This document shows positions 32,599 through 45,535 of a stretch of 64,000 nucleotides of DNA, in pieces (the first letter of the stretch is position 1; every line of letters begins with the position of its first letter). A program made the position numbers and the translations under genes. This DNA comes from Sthenelais limicola (lineage: Eukaryota; Annelida; Polychaeta; Phyllodocida; Sigalionidae): NCBI GenBank assembly GCA_942159475.1, contig OW804099.1:14762999-14826998 (forward strand), read 5' to 3'. The notes beneath the pieces were generated by a model. It saw nothing but the letters and a program-made list of their open reading frames with translations. It was not told the DNA's origin and did not search any database.

Positions 32599-32789
32599 TG
32601 AATGAATAATAGGTTTAATAGGACTGTGCCGCTCAATCAATTCTGAATATATTATATAACTATTACATTAATAGATCATCGTCATTGTCTCAATATGAAA
32701 GAAAGAACAATAATATTATTGCTTTAATAATAAATCTTATAATACATGTGCGTGTTTCATGTACATATCATGTACACATTGGAATATAT

Positions 32790-33205
32790 GATAAGATAAG
32801 ATAAGAAAATCTTTTATTTGCCCAATAATTCGTTAGATACAATATGATATGACAAAAAGGTCTACATTTCTATATGAAAAGTTAATTCCATTTCTGCCGA
32901 CAGTTACCATTAATTTAAAAAGCCTTTTTACTGTATTCTACTGAGGCTGAGGGTTATACATAGGATAAAATGATGTAAAATATAAAATTAGTTGAGAGAA
33001 AACACGAATATCAGATGGACCTACGACTATCAAGTGTTTACAAATACTGACATTTTCCCAATAATATACTTTACTGGTTGGTATAGGACATCTTATTTTG
33101 AATAATAATAATTTGTGAGTACTTGTATTAGATATACTTTCATAATGCTTACATAAATCGCAAAAATGAATTCTTTATAAGTATGTGACTCAGTAATATA
33201 GAGGC
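32790..33205 (-). mobile_element. LINE-type 3' end fragment, copy 2
   Basis: GATAAGATAAGATAAG then AAAATCTTTTATTTG; on the minus strand this is AATAAA followed by a (TTATC)n tail. CCATTTCTGCCGACAGTTACC about 100 bases inside parallels the first copy near 4968. No reverse transcriptase is visible, and the fragment ends at or before the foldback element. Confidence 0.42.
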
Positions 33206-33208
33206 GAC

Positions 33209-33612
33209 TAATAAATACTAGTGTAGAGTATGGAAAGCGGGATGCAACTACTGACAAATCGCTAGAAATGTCGGTAAAAGCTCGACTGTATCAGTCAGTT
33301 GAAAAACATTATTTTACATATTAATGGGTGAGAAAATGCTCAATTTTTTAAAAATAAAAATTGGACCCAACAATCGGCCGACATAGCGGCTGATATAGCG
33401 GCCGACAAATTATTTATTTAGCACTTAATCGGCCGATGATCGGCCAACTTGGAGAACCTTTAGAAATATTTGCAAAATATGTAAAAATGAAATTGCCGAC
33501 AATGTCAGCTTTACACTCTCTCTGTTACCGATTTGTCGAGCTTTTACCGACATTTCTAGCGATTTGTCGGTAGTTGCATCCCGCTTTCCATACTCTACAC
33601 TAGTATTTATTA
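33209..33612. mobile_element. Foldback MITE with 78-bp terminal inverted repeats
   Basis: A 404-bp element whose ends, TAATAAATACTAGTGTAGAG onward, are inverted copies over about 78 bp (33209-33286 and 33535-33612) with a single mismatch near position 49. The centre has further CGGCCGAC/GTCGGCCG pairs, so the whole unit can fold. No coding capacity. The near-identity of the arms suggests recent mobility or conversion. Confidence 0.9.
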
Positions 33613-33667
33613 TTTTCAGTCTGAAATTATTAAATATTTTAAAGCTGTATAATTATTTCTCTAGAAC

Positions 33668-35072
33668 CATCCTGAGTGAAGACAATGGTGAGGAGTAAAC
33701 ATAGGAGATATCAGTTATCTGTATGTTGACATTTCCCTCCACACATTGTGCCTACAAGCAGTATGTGCCACACACAGAGCCCGCCACTTATATTATCTAG
33801 GTCATATAGCATTAGCTTCATAGTATGAAGGCATTAATGAAGTATACAACTACAGGGATTTATTGAATAACTTTAACAACATATTGTTAATTTTAGTTCT
33901 GAGTGACTGCCATCAAGCGCTGCTGTCAACTTTATTTAAATCTTTTGTCCCAAATTATGATGTCTAATTAATTAATATCTATCATTAAATATTTATTAGA
34001 TACATTGTGCATCAGGGCTTAAATCAGTATTTATTTTTAATTTGTATGCATTGTCTATTCAGAATTGGACAAATTGGGTACATCATTATTCTACCATTTA
34101 CAATTCTAATAACTCATTAACAATTTTGCAAGTTTAATTCAAGAATTAAACATATCATGAACAAATCTTTCCCTATAATGTCTCCATAATTATCCAATTA
34201 AATGGATTAATAAGGCCATCACATGGATAAAATGGTAGTCAGTGTTGGAATAGGGCTTTCATGGAAATCAATATCTACAGAATCCTATTCCTTGTCACAT
34301 GATTCTCTTTTATTGTATTTATTGTATGCCGAGGCTTCATGAATGTAATAATTAATGCAGCATACAATAAGGGCTGTAAGAAAACTACTCTGATTCTATT
34401 GTACAGTGTTGGCATTTGCTTTTCTTAACATGGGCAAAACACAATAAAAAAGGTCTATTTTTGTATATAATCATTTGGCCTATAATATATAGTTATTGGA
34501 CCTTGTTGTTCTTAACTAAATGTCCAGTTACCAGCACTTTATTCCATATACTATTTATTGTTACAAAAGACAGGTTGAGGAAGTTTTACTGCTAGAGTCA
34601 GCTCTTCCATAGACATATATGGGATCATGATCTGTTTAATCAGGCCTTCTCATACACTGAGGACACCTTGTGGTGACCTTGGGGTACTAGTCAACGATGA
34701 ACAAACCGGTAATGGAATTATCATATGCTTCTCCAATGAGTAATGGTAGAACAGGGAGGACATCTAGTGGTTTAACTGAACACTACATGACTTTAAACAT
34801 GCACTGGCAATATGCCAACAATGGTATAACTATAGATGGGTTCACTGAAGTCAAACAATTTATAGATAAGAACAAGTCCTACTTTATTTTAATGTGCAGA
34901 TCTTTAAAATATGTGATCTATATGATGTTAATCTAATATCAATATTATATTGCACAAGGATGAAATGAGGAACAGGAATAATTATGTAGATCTTTAGATA
35001 CTGTAGATTGTAGGGCTACTAATGAATGCCTGGACTATGTAGGAGATGGATCTATAGAGTAACCATGAGCTG
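33668..35072. repeat. Diverged direct duplication, copy B
   Basis: Partner of 28340-29975, in the same orientation. It starts immediately to the right of the foldback MITE and lacks the 53-bp array that follows copy A. The reading frame at 34697-34936 lies inside it and is not conserved in copy A. Confidence 0.8.
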
Positions 35073-36050
35073 TAAGTTCATTGGGGAGGGGTGGTGGGTG
35101 GCGGGGTACCTTCACTGCATATATTTGATAATCCCTTAAATAAGACACAAGATGTAGGGGTGTGTAAAACCATCGAGAAATAAACCACATTTAGAGAGAT
35201 TTAACAAAATGAATGGGACAGATTTGCTGCCCCCGCCAAACACACATTTATGGCCATTTCCACCAATTTGACAACATAGGGGTTCACAGACTCGATATCA
35301 ATAAAATAGCATAAATAATTATTCATTCCCATAAAGTTGCTACTTTTTGGCAATATGATAGTTGATTGTACTAGGGGAACACTTTTTAGGGGCTTTTTGC
35401 CCTGGGAAATTTTATTTTTTCCTTTAAAAAGTCATTTGTTTTGCCTGAAAGTCACTTTTTTTTATGGTCATTATGAAAATAAAGTATTGATTTTTTAAGA
35501 ATTGAGTGTGGGGTAGGCAATGTCGCTTAACATCAGCACTTTAGATTTAATGTGGAAGAATTCACAAAAAAATATAAAGTATCTATCAAATATAGATTTA
35601 GAATATTAGAATATGTGACATTTAACCTACAAACATCAACAACTATATGAGTAAGGATTATCATTGAATTCTAGCTTAAAAGGTACACAGGGTCAAATGG
35701 GGGTGGGAAGGGGGACCTGTAACCTAACATCAGCAGGGTTGATGGCCCTAGAAGGCAGATCTAAAATAAATTTACTTCTTAGTTGAGTTCTATAATTTGT
35801 TTTGGCTATTTTTATTCTTTTATTGTGAATATTGATGATTGTTGATAATTTCATGCGTGGTAAATACTACAATGAGGCCTGTGTCGCCTAACATGAACAG
35901 ATGAACTCCAGTGCATACCTGAGTATTATATATAATAGTATACTCACTGTATATTTGTTGAAATTCTCTTTCAATTAATGTAAAATAATCGTCACAAATC
36001 TCAGAGTTTCTACAAACCCCTAACCGTTACCTTTTATGTTACACCACTTG
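35073..36050. other. Intergenic stretch without recognised feature
   Basis: AT-rich sequence with T-rich runs near 35400-35470. Nothing else supported. Confidence 0.5.
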
Positions 36051-36055
36051 TAACA

Positions 36056-36160
36056 TCACCTCTCTCTCTCTTCCCCAACCTCTCTCTGTCCTCTCTGTCC
36101 TCTCTCACCCCCTCTCTCTTTTTCTACCCCTGCCCCCCCCCCCCACACACACACACACAC
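36056..36160. repeat. CT-rich tract, C12 run and (AC)n microsatellite
   Basis: CTCTCTCTCT-type sequence to about 36125, a C run at 36133-36144 and then about eight AC dinucleotides. Confidence 0.85.
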
Positions 36161-36308
36161 TCTTTGCTTTCTCTTCTATCTAGGACGTCTTAATCTAACC
36201 TTTCATTTATCATAATCTCATGAATATAGCATCAATATTTGTAATTTTTCAAATTTGTGTCCTGAAACACCTTCCCTAGTCAGAGAGATATCAAGAGTAA
36301 TGTTTATG

Positions 36309-36387
36309 TAATTGTGACAGTCTCTGTGATTTCCAGTCTTATTGCCCTGTCAGCGAAGACTGGAAATCACAGAGACTGTCACAATTA
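36309..36387. repeat. Perfect 32-bp-stem hairpin
   Basis: 36309-36340 (TAATTGTGACAGTCTCTGTG onward) is exactly inverted at 36356-36387, around the 15-nt spacer ATTGCCCTGTCAGCG. There is no mismatch in 32 pairs. It could be a recent template-switch inversion, the remains of a foldback element, or a small hairpin RNA precursor. Confidence 0.9.
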
Positions 36388-36399
36388 TTGAACTGCACT

Positions 36400-38920
36400 T
36401 GTATAATTGTATTGCAAGGCGGTACCATATTATGGTCCTGTTTATATACCGAAGGGTATGGTACTAAATGTGTATTCAGATATTAAGTGCTACAGACATT
36501 CTTTCTTACAACCATTGATACAAAGTATAATTAAAATTGCTTCACTATATGCCATACTTAATTGTTAACTATTTCTGCAGAGGCTGAACTTCGCCTCTAT
36601 TGAGAACACTGTCATCCTATGTACTGAAAACCGTTCTTATTGTACATAATTATCCTTTTTTGTCTTAATAATTTATAACATTGTAACTTTTTTGAGCAAA
36701 TGTCAATTCTGAATTCGTTATTAGGCATTCATCGGGAGAAATGATAATAATATCATTATTGATTGAACAACCTATTGTATTTTCCATCTATACAAATAAA
36801 GAATTCTTAAAATGAAATGAAGAAATTAATTTCTTATGTAGTCACATTAATAGTTGTTGAAGATTGCTACCGCAAAGGAATTCTGAAGAACTATCAATCC
36901 ATTGTCTTCCTTAATAGGACTTATTTTCAAGTTATATGGGCCTCTTTAAACGATTAGGGAAATATTCTCCTTTGGGGATATTTTGGTAAAATTGTCTGAA
37001 GATTTGACATTTCAGCTTGATAGACCTACATAGTGAATGTCCAGTCCTAATGGAAGCAATATAAAGCAATAGTTATTGCTGTGACACCTGAATTGTGCTT
37101 GTGGAGGGGGTTGCTGGGCAGCCACCCTTCTCTTACTTCACTCTATGGTCGGCCATGACACAGAATGGTTGGAAAGAAGTTGTGTCAAGATCTTCTTGTT
37201 CTGTGGAGTCTAGGAGTGTGGGTTATACATTCACTACCACAATATATTGACTTACCTCAACTCCTCATGCTCAAGCGGTGCTCTGGTTGTAGCGGTCTAC
37301 GCTTATATCCTTTTGGTGGGTCCTGTCTAGGAAATGATGTCTTCCATGCTACCTTGGGTCAACAAAGCTGACCTGCAATACAAGTCCTGGTTGGGGGACA
37401 CCTACACTGCATCCATGAGGAAATTCAGTTCTTTAGAAAAGTGAAGTCTGGTGAGGCTTCGGCTACTAACAGTAGAATTTTAGATAGATATCCAAAATAC
37501 TAAATAATGCCCAATTGATCCTGTATATGGTCAGTTCATTATGATTAGGGATTTACAAACTACAGATTGAAAAAAAGCCAAATAGTTCCCTCAAAGACCT
37601 CGGGATTTACACATGTTGGGAGAGGAAAACCATAAAACACCAGTTATAATCTTTGTTGAATGTTTTTGTAAAAAAATTGCAGGCCAGCAGGGAATGTGTG
37701 GCCTGCCAAGCAAGACATCTTGTTCACAAACAATGTAATCGGAAGAAGCAGAAATTATTCACTGATATTTATTAATTCATAATTTATTCATGAGAAAGGT
37801 TTGTAATCTCCATTAAATACTACTCTGAATGGCTTCTTTGAAGCATTGGATTATACCCAAAGCATTTTGTAATGTTCATATATAATATATGTTCATTTTG
37901 ACCATGAGGGTATTGCTCACGGGTGTATATAATTTGTTATTAATTCGGTGTATTATAATAATGGTGTTCGTCCAGGTGTTTATATAGCAGTGAGTTGGTT
38001 ACACATGTGTACAAATGTGTAATAGTTTTAGATTGGACGACAGGACTGGGGTCCCGAATAGAAACAATGGAAGATGAGTTGGAGGTATGCGTGGGTTTAC
38101 TCCCATGAGTGAATTGAATGAATTAGGTAAAGGACTTTTTTTAATTATTTACTTATTTATTTATTTCTAGATAGAATGTTCTAAATTATTATCATTATTA
38201 TTGAACTTTTATGCATACATACAATAGGAAGAAGGACACTAATCTCACCATCGGGGATCTTCCTGGTGGCCCTTCTTAAATTAAAACCTGACAATAAAGG
38301 AGCATTCTTTAGATCTGACTCCCAACACAAGAAAACTAGTCAGGCAACCTGCCCCTGGCCTAGGCTCGATGTAGTCCTGGCAGTAGAGATGGATTACTTT
38401 GTACAGCCTAGATATTAGCCTTAGGCAAAACAAAAATATAAAAAATAGGCGTTTCGATTAACCTCACCTACCCAGGAACCTTACCCAACCTAAAGTTATT
38501 TTGACCATGTCTAATTTTTTCCCCCCAAAAGCTAAGTTAAGCAAGGAAACATGTCTTCTTAATGAAAAAAACATTTAAATGTATATTTCTCTGTTTATTT
38601 ATGATATAGATATTTTTTTCCAGTTCTTAGAAGGTGGTTCGTAACAAAATTACCACCCGTCTCTACCAAATTCTCAGCTGTTTCGGAAATAAACCTAATA
38701 TTATTCCTTGGCCTTAAGGCCTTCTAATGATGTTTGTTGCTTGGATGTTAGTATTATTGTGTGTTGAAGTTTGTGCGTGAAAATAAATCCTGCGCAAACC
38801 TATGATTATTGTATAAACAAGGTGTGGCTTCCGTGCTAGACAAATTCAATCTGCGCGAAAAGGTATCAAAGTACTTAGTGCACTGAAAATTTTCCACGCG
38901 AATGAAACAGGAGAGTAATT
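36400..38920. other. Intergenic stretch without recognised gene
   Basis: AT-rich sequence. A 68-codon frame at 37165-37371 has no recognisable motif. No tandem repeat or terminal repeat was found. Confidence 0.5.
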
Positions 38921-39154
38921 GGGTCAGATTGTGAGAAAATGTACAATTTATCTTCACAAATCCTCTCAAATAACCCAAATTTAAGACAAAAAGGAGGTTC
39001 AAAATTCAGTTCAACATAACCAAAGAGATAGTTTGAAACAAGGCAATATCAAATATACTCAGATATACCTAATGTTTATCATTTTACAGCCTAAATATGG
39101 TGAATTTACTAAATGTGTAGATCTGAAGATTGTACATTTTCTCACAATCTGACC
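38921..39154 (-). mobile_element. GGGTCAG MITE, copy 3, beside the satellite array
   Basis: GGTCAGATTGTGAGAAAATG at 38922 begins a 26-bp perfect inverted repeat with 39129-39154; the element is about 233 bp. Read from the right end, the interior (CAGATCTACACATTTAG, then ATATTTAGGCTG) matches the copies at 6490 and 28114. Its right end lies only about 15 bases before the first satellite monomer. Confidence 0.8.
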
Positions 39155-40299
39155 TCAGTACATGTGAAGTAGTAGTAGTATATGTAGGCTGGTATTAGTT
39201 GCAGGATACATATATAGACTCACTGCTATCATGTATTTATTTACAACTAGTAGTATATGAAGGCTGGTATTAGTTGCAGGATACATATATAGACTCACTG
39301 CTATCATGTATTTATTTACAACTAGTAGTATATGGAGGCTGGTATTAGTTGCAGGATACATATATAGACTCACTGCTATCATGTATTTATTTACAACTAG
39401 TAGTATATGGAGGCTGGTATTAGTTGCAGGATACATATAAATACTAGACTCACCGCTATCATGTATTTATTTACAACTAGTAGTATATGGAGGCTGGTAT
39501 TAGTTGCAGGATACATATATAGACTCACTGCTATCATGTATTTATTTACAACTAGTAGTATATGGAGGCTGGTATTAGTTGCAGGATACATATATAGACT
39601 CACCACTATCCTGTATTTATTTACAACTAGTAGTATATGGAGGCTGGTATTAGTTGCAGGATACATATATAGACTCACTGCTATCATGTATTTATTTACA
39701 ACTAGTAGTATATGTAGGCTGGTATTAGTTGCAGGATACATATATAGACTCACTGCTATCATGTATTTATTTACAACTAGTAGTATATGTAGGCTGGTAT
39801 TAGTTGCAGGATACATATATAGACTCACTGCTATCATGTATTTATTTACAACTAGTAGTATATGGAGGCTGGTATTAGTTGCAGGATACATATAAATACT
39901 AGACTCACCGCTATCATGTATTTATTTACAACTAGTAGTATATGGAGGCTGGTATTAGTTGCAGGATACATATATAGACTCACTGCTATCATGTATTTAT
40001 TTACAACTAGTAGTATATGGAGGCTGGTATTAGTTGCAGGATACATATATAGACTCACCACTATCCTGTATTTATTTACAACTAGTAGTATATGGAGGCT
40101 GGTATTAGTTGCAGGATACATATATAGACTCACTGCTATCATGTATTTATTTACAACTAGTAGTATATGAAGGCTGGTATTAGTTGCAGGATACATATAT
40201 AGACTCACTGCTATCCTGTATTTATTTACAACTAGTAGTATATGAAGGCTGGTATTAGTTGCAGGATACATATGAATACTAGACTCACTGCTATCATGT

Positions 40300-43200
40300 A
40301 TTTATTTACAACTAGTAGTATATGGAGGCTGGTATTAGTTGCAGGACACATATAAATACTAGACTCACTGCTATCATGTATTTATTTAAAACTAGTAGTA
40401 TATGGAGGCTGGTATTAGTTGCAGGATACATATAAATACTAGACTCACCGCTATCATGTATTTATTTACAACTAGTAGTATATGGAGGCTGGTATTAGTT
40501 GCAGGATACATATATAGACTCACGGCTATCATGTATTTATTTACAACTAGTAGTATATGGAGGCTGGTATTAGTTGCAGGATACATATATAGACTCACCG
40601 CTATCCTGTATTTATTTACAACTAGTAGTATATGTAGGCTGGTATTAGTTGCAGGATACATATATAGACTCACTGCTATCATGTATTTATTTACAACTAG
40701 TAGTATATGGAGGCTGGTATTAGTTGCAGGATACATATATAGACTCACTGCTATCCTGTATTTATTTACAACTAGTAGTATATGGAGGCTGGTATTAGTT
40801 GCAGGATATATATATATACTAGACTCACTGCTATCATGTATTTATTTACAACTAGTAGTATATGGAGGCTGGTATTAGTTGCAGGATACATATATAGACT
40901 CACTGCTATCATGTATTTATTTACAACTAGTAGTATATGGAGGCTGGTATTAGTTGCAGGATACATATAATAGACTCACCGCTATCATGTATTTATTTAC
41001 AACTAGTAGTATATGGAGGCTGGTATTAGTTGCAGGATACATATAATAGACTCACTGCTATCATGTATTTATTTACAACTAGTAGTATATGGAGGCTGGT
41101 ATTAGTTGCAGGATACATATATAGACTCACCGCTATCCTGTATTTATTTACAACTAGTAGTATATGGAGGCTGGTATTAGTTGCAGGATACATATATAGA
41201 TAGACTCACTGCTATCCTGTATTTATTTACAACTAGTAGTATATGGAGGCTGGTATTAGTTGCAGGATACATATATAGACTCACCGCTATCATGTATTTA
41301 TTTACAACTAGTAGTATATGTAGGCTGGTATTAGTTGCAGGATACATATATAGACCCACTGCTATCCTCTATTTATTTACAACTAGTAGTATATGGAGGC
41401 TGGTATTAGTTGCAGGATATATATATATACTAGACTCACTGCTATCATGTATTTATTTACAACTAGTAGTATATGGAGGCTGGTATTAGTTGCAGGATAT
41501 ATATATATACTAGACTCACTGCTATCATGTATTTATTTACAACTAGTAGTATATGGAGGCTGGTATTAGTTGCAGGATACATATATATATACTAGACTCA
41601 CTGCTATCATGTATTTATTTACAACCAGTAGTATATGGAGGCTGGTATTAGTTGCAGGACACATATAAATACTAGACTCACGGCTATCATGTATTTATTT
41701 ACAACTAGTAGTATATGGAGGCTGGTATTAGTTGCAGGATACATATATAGACTCACCGCTATCATGTATTTATTTACAACTAGTAGTATATGTAGGCTGG
41801 TATTAGTTGCAGGATACATATATAGATAGACTCACTGCTATCCTGTATTTATTTACAACTAGTAGTATATGGAGGCTGGTATTAGTTGCAGGATACATAT
41901 ATAGACTCACCGCTATCATGTATTTATTTACAACTAGTAGTATATGTAGGCTGGTATTAGTTGCAGGATACATATATAGACCCACTGCTATCCTCTATTT
42001 ATTTACAACTAGTAGTATATGGAGGCTGGTATTAGTTGCAGGATATATATATATACTAGACTCACGGCTATCATGTATTTATTTACAACTAGTAGTATAT
42101 GGAGGCTGGTATTAGTTGCAGGATACATATATAGACTCACCGCTATCCTGTATTTATTTACAACTAGTAGTATATGTAGGCTGGTATTAGTTGCAGGATA
42201 CATATATAGACTCACTGCTATCATGTATTTATTTACAACTAGTAGTATATGGAGGCTGGTATTAGTTGCAGGATACATATATAGACTCACTGCTATCCTG
42301 TATTTATTTACAACTAGTAGTATATGGAGGCTGGTATTAGTTGCAGGATACATATAAATACTAGACTCACTGCTATCATGTATATATTTACAACTAGTAG
42401 TATATGGAGGCTGGTATTAGTTGCAGGATACATATAATAGACTCACCGCTATCATGTATTTATTTACAACTAGTAGTATATGGAGGCTGGTATTAGTTGC
42501 AGGATACATATAATAGACTCACTGCTATCATGTATTTATTTACAACTAGTAGTATATGGAGGCTGGTATTAGTTGCAGGATACATATATAGACTCACCGC
42601 TATCCTGTATTTATTTACAACTAGTAGTATATGGAGGCTGGTATTAGTTGCAGGATACATATATAGATAGACTCACTGCTATCCTGTATTTATTTACAAC
42701 TAGTAGTATATGGAGGCTGGTATTAGTTGCAGGATACATATATAGACTCACCGCTATCATGTATTTATTTACAACTAGTAGTATATGTAGGCTGGTATTA
42801 GTTGCAGGATACATATATAGACCCACTGCTATCCTCTATTTATTTACAACTAGTAGTATATGGAGGCTGGTATTAGTTGCAGGATATATATATATACTAG
42901 ACTCACTGCTATCATGTATTTATTTACAACTAGTAGTATATGGAGGCTGGTATTAGTTGCAGGACACATATAAATACTAGACTCACTGCTATCATGTATT
43001 TATTTAAAACTAGTAGTATATGGAGGCTGGTATTAGTTGCAGGATACATATAAATACTAGACTCACCGCTATCATGTATTTATTTACAACTAGTAGTATA
43101 TGGAGGCTGGTATTAGTTGCAGGATACATATATAGACTCACGGCTATCATGTATTTATTTACAACTAGTAGTATATGGAGGCTGGTATTAGTTGCAGGAT

Positions 43201-45535
43201 ACATATATAGACTCACCGCTATCCTGTATTTATTTACAACTAGTAGTATATGTAGGCTGGTATTAGTTGCAGGATACATATATAGACTCACTGCTATCAT
43301 GTATTTATTTACAACTAGTAGTATATGGAGGCTGGTATTAGTTGCAGGATACATATATAGACTCACTGCTATCCTGTATTTATTTACAACTAGTAGTATA
43401 TGGAGGCTGGTATTAGTTGCAGGATATATATATATACTAGACTCACTGCTATCATGTATTTATTTACAACTAGTAGTATATGGAGGCTGGTATTAGTTGC
43501 AGGATACATATATAGACTCACTGCTATCATGTATTTATTTACAACTAGTAGTATATGGAGGCTGGTATTAGTTGCAGGATACATATAATAGACTCACCGC
43601 TATCATGTATTTATTTACAACTAGTAGTATATGGAGGCTGGTATTAGTTGCAGGATACATATAATAGACTCACTGCTATCATGTATTTATTTACAACTAG
43701 TAGTATATGGAGGCTGGTATTAGTTGCAGGATACATATATAGACTCACCGCTATCCTGTATTTATTTACAACTAGTAGTATATGGAGGCTGGTATTAGTT
43801 GCAGGATACATATATAGATAGACTCACTGCTATCCTGTATTTATTTACAACTAGTAGTATATGGAGGCTGGTATTAGTTGCAGGATACATATATAGACTC
43901 ACCGCTATCATGTATTTATTTACAACTAGTAGTATATGTAGGCTGGTATTAGTTGCAGGATACATATATAGACCCACTGCTATCCTCTATTTATTTACAA
44001 CTAGTAGTATATGGAGGCTGGTATTAGTTGCAGGATATATATATATACTAGACTCACTGCTATCATGTATTTATTTACAACTAGTAGTATATGGAGGCTG
44101 GTATTAGTTGCAGGATATATATATATACTAGACTCACTGCTATCATGTATTTATTTACAACTAGTAGTATATGGAGGCTGGTATTAGTTGCAGGATACAT
44201 ATATATATACTAGACTCACTGCTATCATGTATTTATTTACAACCAGTAGTATATGGAGGCTGGTATTAGTTGCAGGACACATATAAATACTAGACTCACG
44301 GCTATCATGTATTTATTTACAACTAGTAGTATATGGAGGCTGGTATTAGTTGCAGGATACATATATAGACTCACCGCTATCATGTATTTATTTACAACTA
44401 GTAGTATATGTAGGCTGGTATTAGTTGCAGGATACATATATAGATAGACTCACTGCTATCCTGTATTTATTTACAACTAGTAGTATATGGAGGCTGGTAT
44501 TAGTTGCAGGATACATATATAGACTCACCGCTATCATGTATTTATTTACAACTAGTAGTATATGTAGGCTGGTATTAGTTGCAGGATACATATATAGACC
44601 CACTGCTATCCTCTATTTATTTACAACTAGTAGTATATGGAGGCTGGTATTAGTTGCAGGATATATATATATACTAGACTCACGGCTATCATGTATTTAT
44701 TTACAACTAGTAGTATATGGAGGCTGGTATTAGTTGCAGGATACATATATAGACTCACCGCTATCCTGTATTTATTTACAACTAGTAGTATATGTAGGCT
44801 GGTATTAGTTGCAGGATACATATATAGACTCACTGCTATCATGTATTTATTTACAACTAGTAGTATATGGAGGCTGGTATTAGTTGCAGGATACATATAT
44901 AGACTCACTGCTATCCTGTATTTATTTACAACTAGTAGTATATGGAGGCTGGTATTAGTTGCAGGATACATATAAATACTAGACTCACTGCTATCATGTA
45001 TATATTTACAACTAGTAGTATATGGAGGCTGGTATTAGTTGCAGGATACATATAATAGACTCACCGCTATCATGTATTTATTTACAACTAGTAGTATATG
45101 GAGGCTGGTATTAGTTGCAGGATACATATAATAGACTCACTGCTATCATGTATTTATTTACAACTAGTAGTATATGGAGGCTGGTATTAGTTGCAGGATA
45201 CATATATAGACTCACCGCTATCCTGTATTTATTTACAACTAGTAGTATATGGAGGCTGGTATTAGTTGCAGGATACATATATAGATAGACTCACTGCTAT
45301 CCTGTATTTATTTACAACTAGTAGTATATGGAGGCTGGTATTAGTTGCAGGATACATATATAGACTCACCGCTATCATGTATTTATTTACAACTAGTAGT
45401 ATATGTAGGCTGGTATTAGTTGCAGGATACATATATAGACCCACTGCTATCCTCTATTTATTTACAACTAGTAGTATATGGAGGCTGGTATTAGTTGCAG
45501 GATATATATATATACTAGACTCACTGCTATCATGT
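40300..45535. repeat. 2,618-bp higher-order repeat, two copies
   Basis: About 40300-42917 and 42918-45535 match monomer by monomer at a constant offset of 2,618 bp, including rare variants such as TATTTAAAAC at about 40384 and 43002. Part of the second copy (about 44200-44975) recurs again 1,705 bp further on (to about 46680). Confidence 0.85.

Noticed and set aside
31441..32636. Long Pro/Leu/Ser, Cys/Pro and Gly/Arg/Thr frames (up to 327 codons)
   Set aside because: They arise from the homopyrimidine tract and the 24-bp array on overlapping frames of both strands. Composition artefact.
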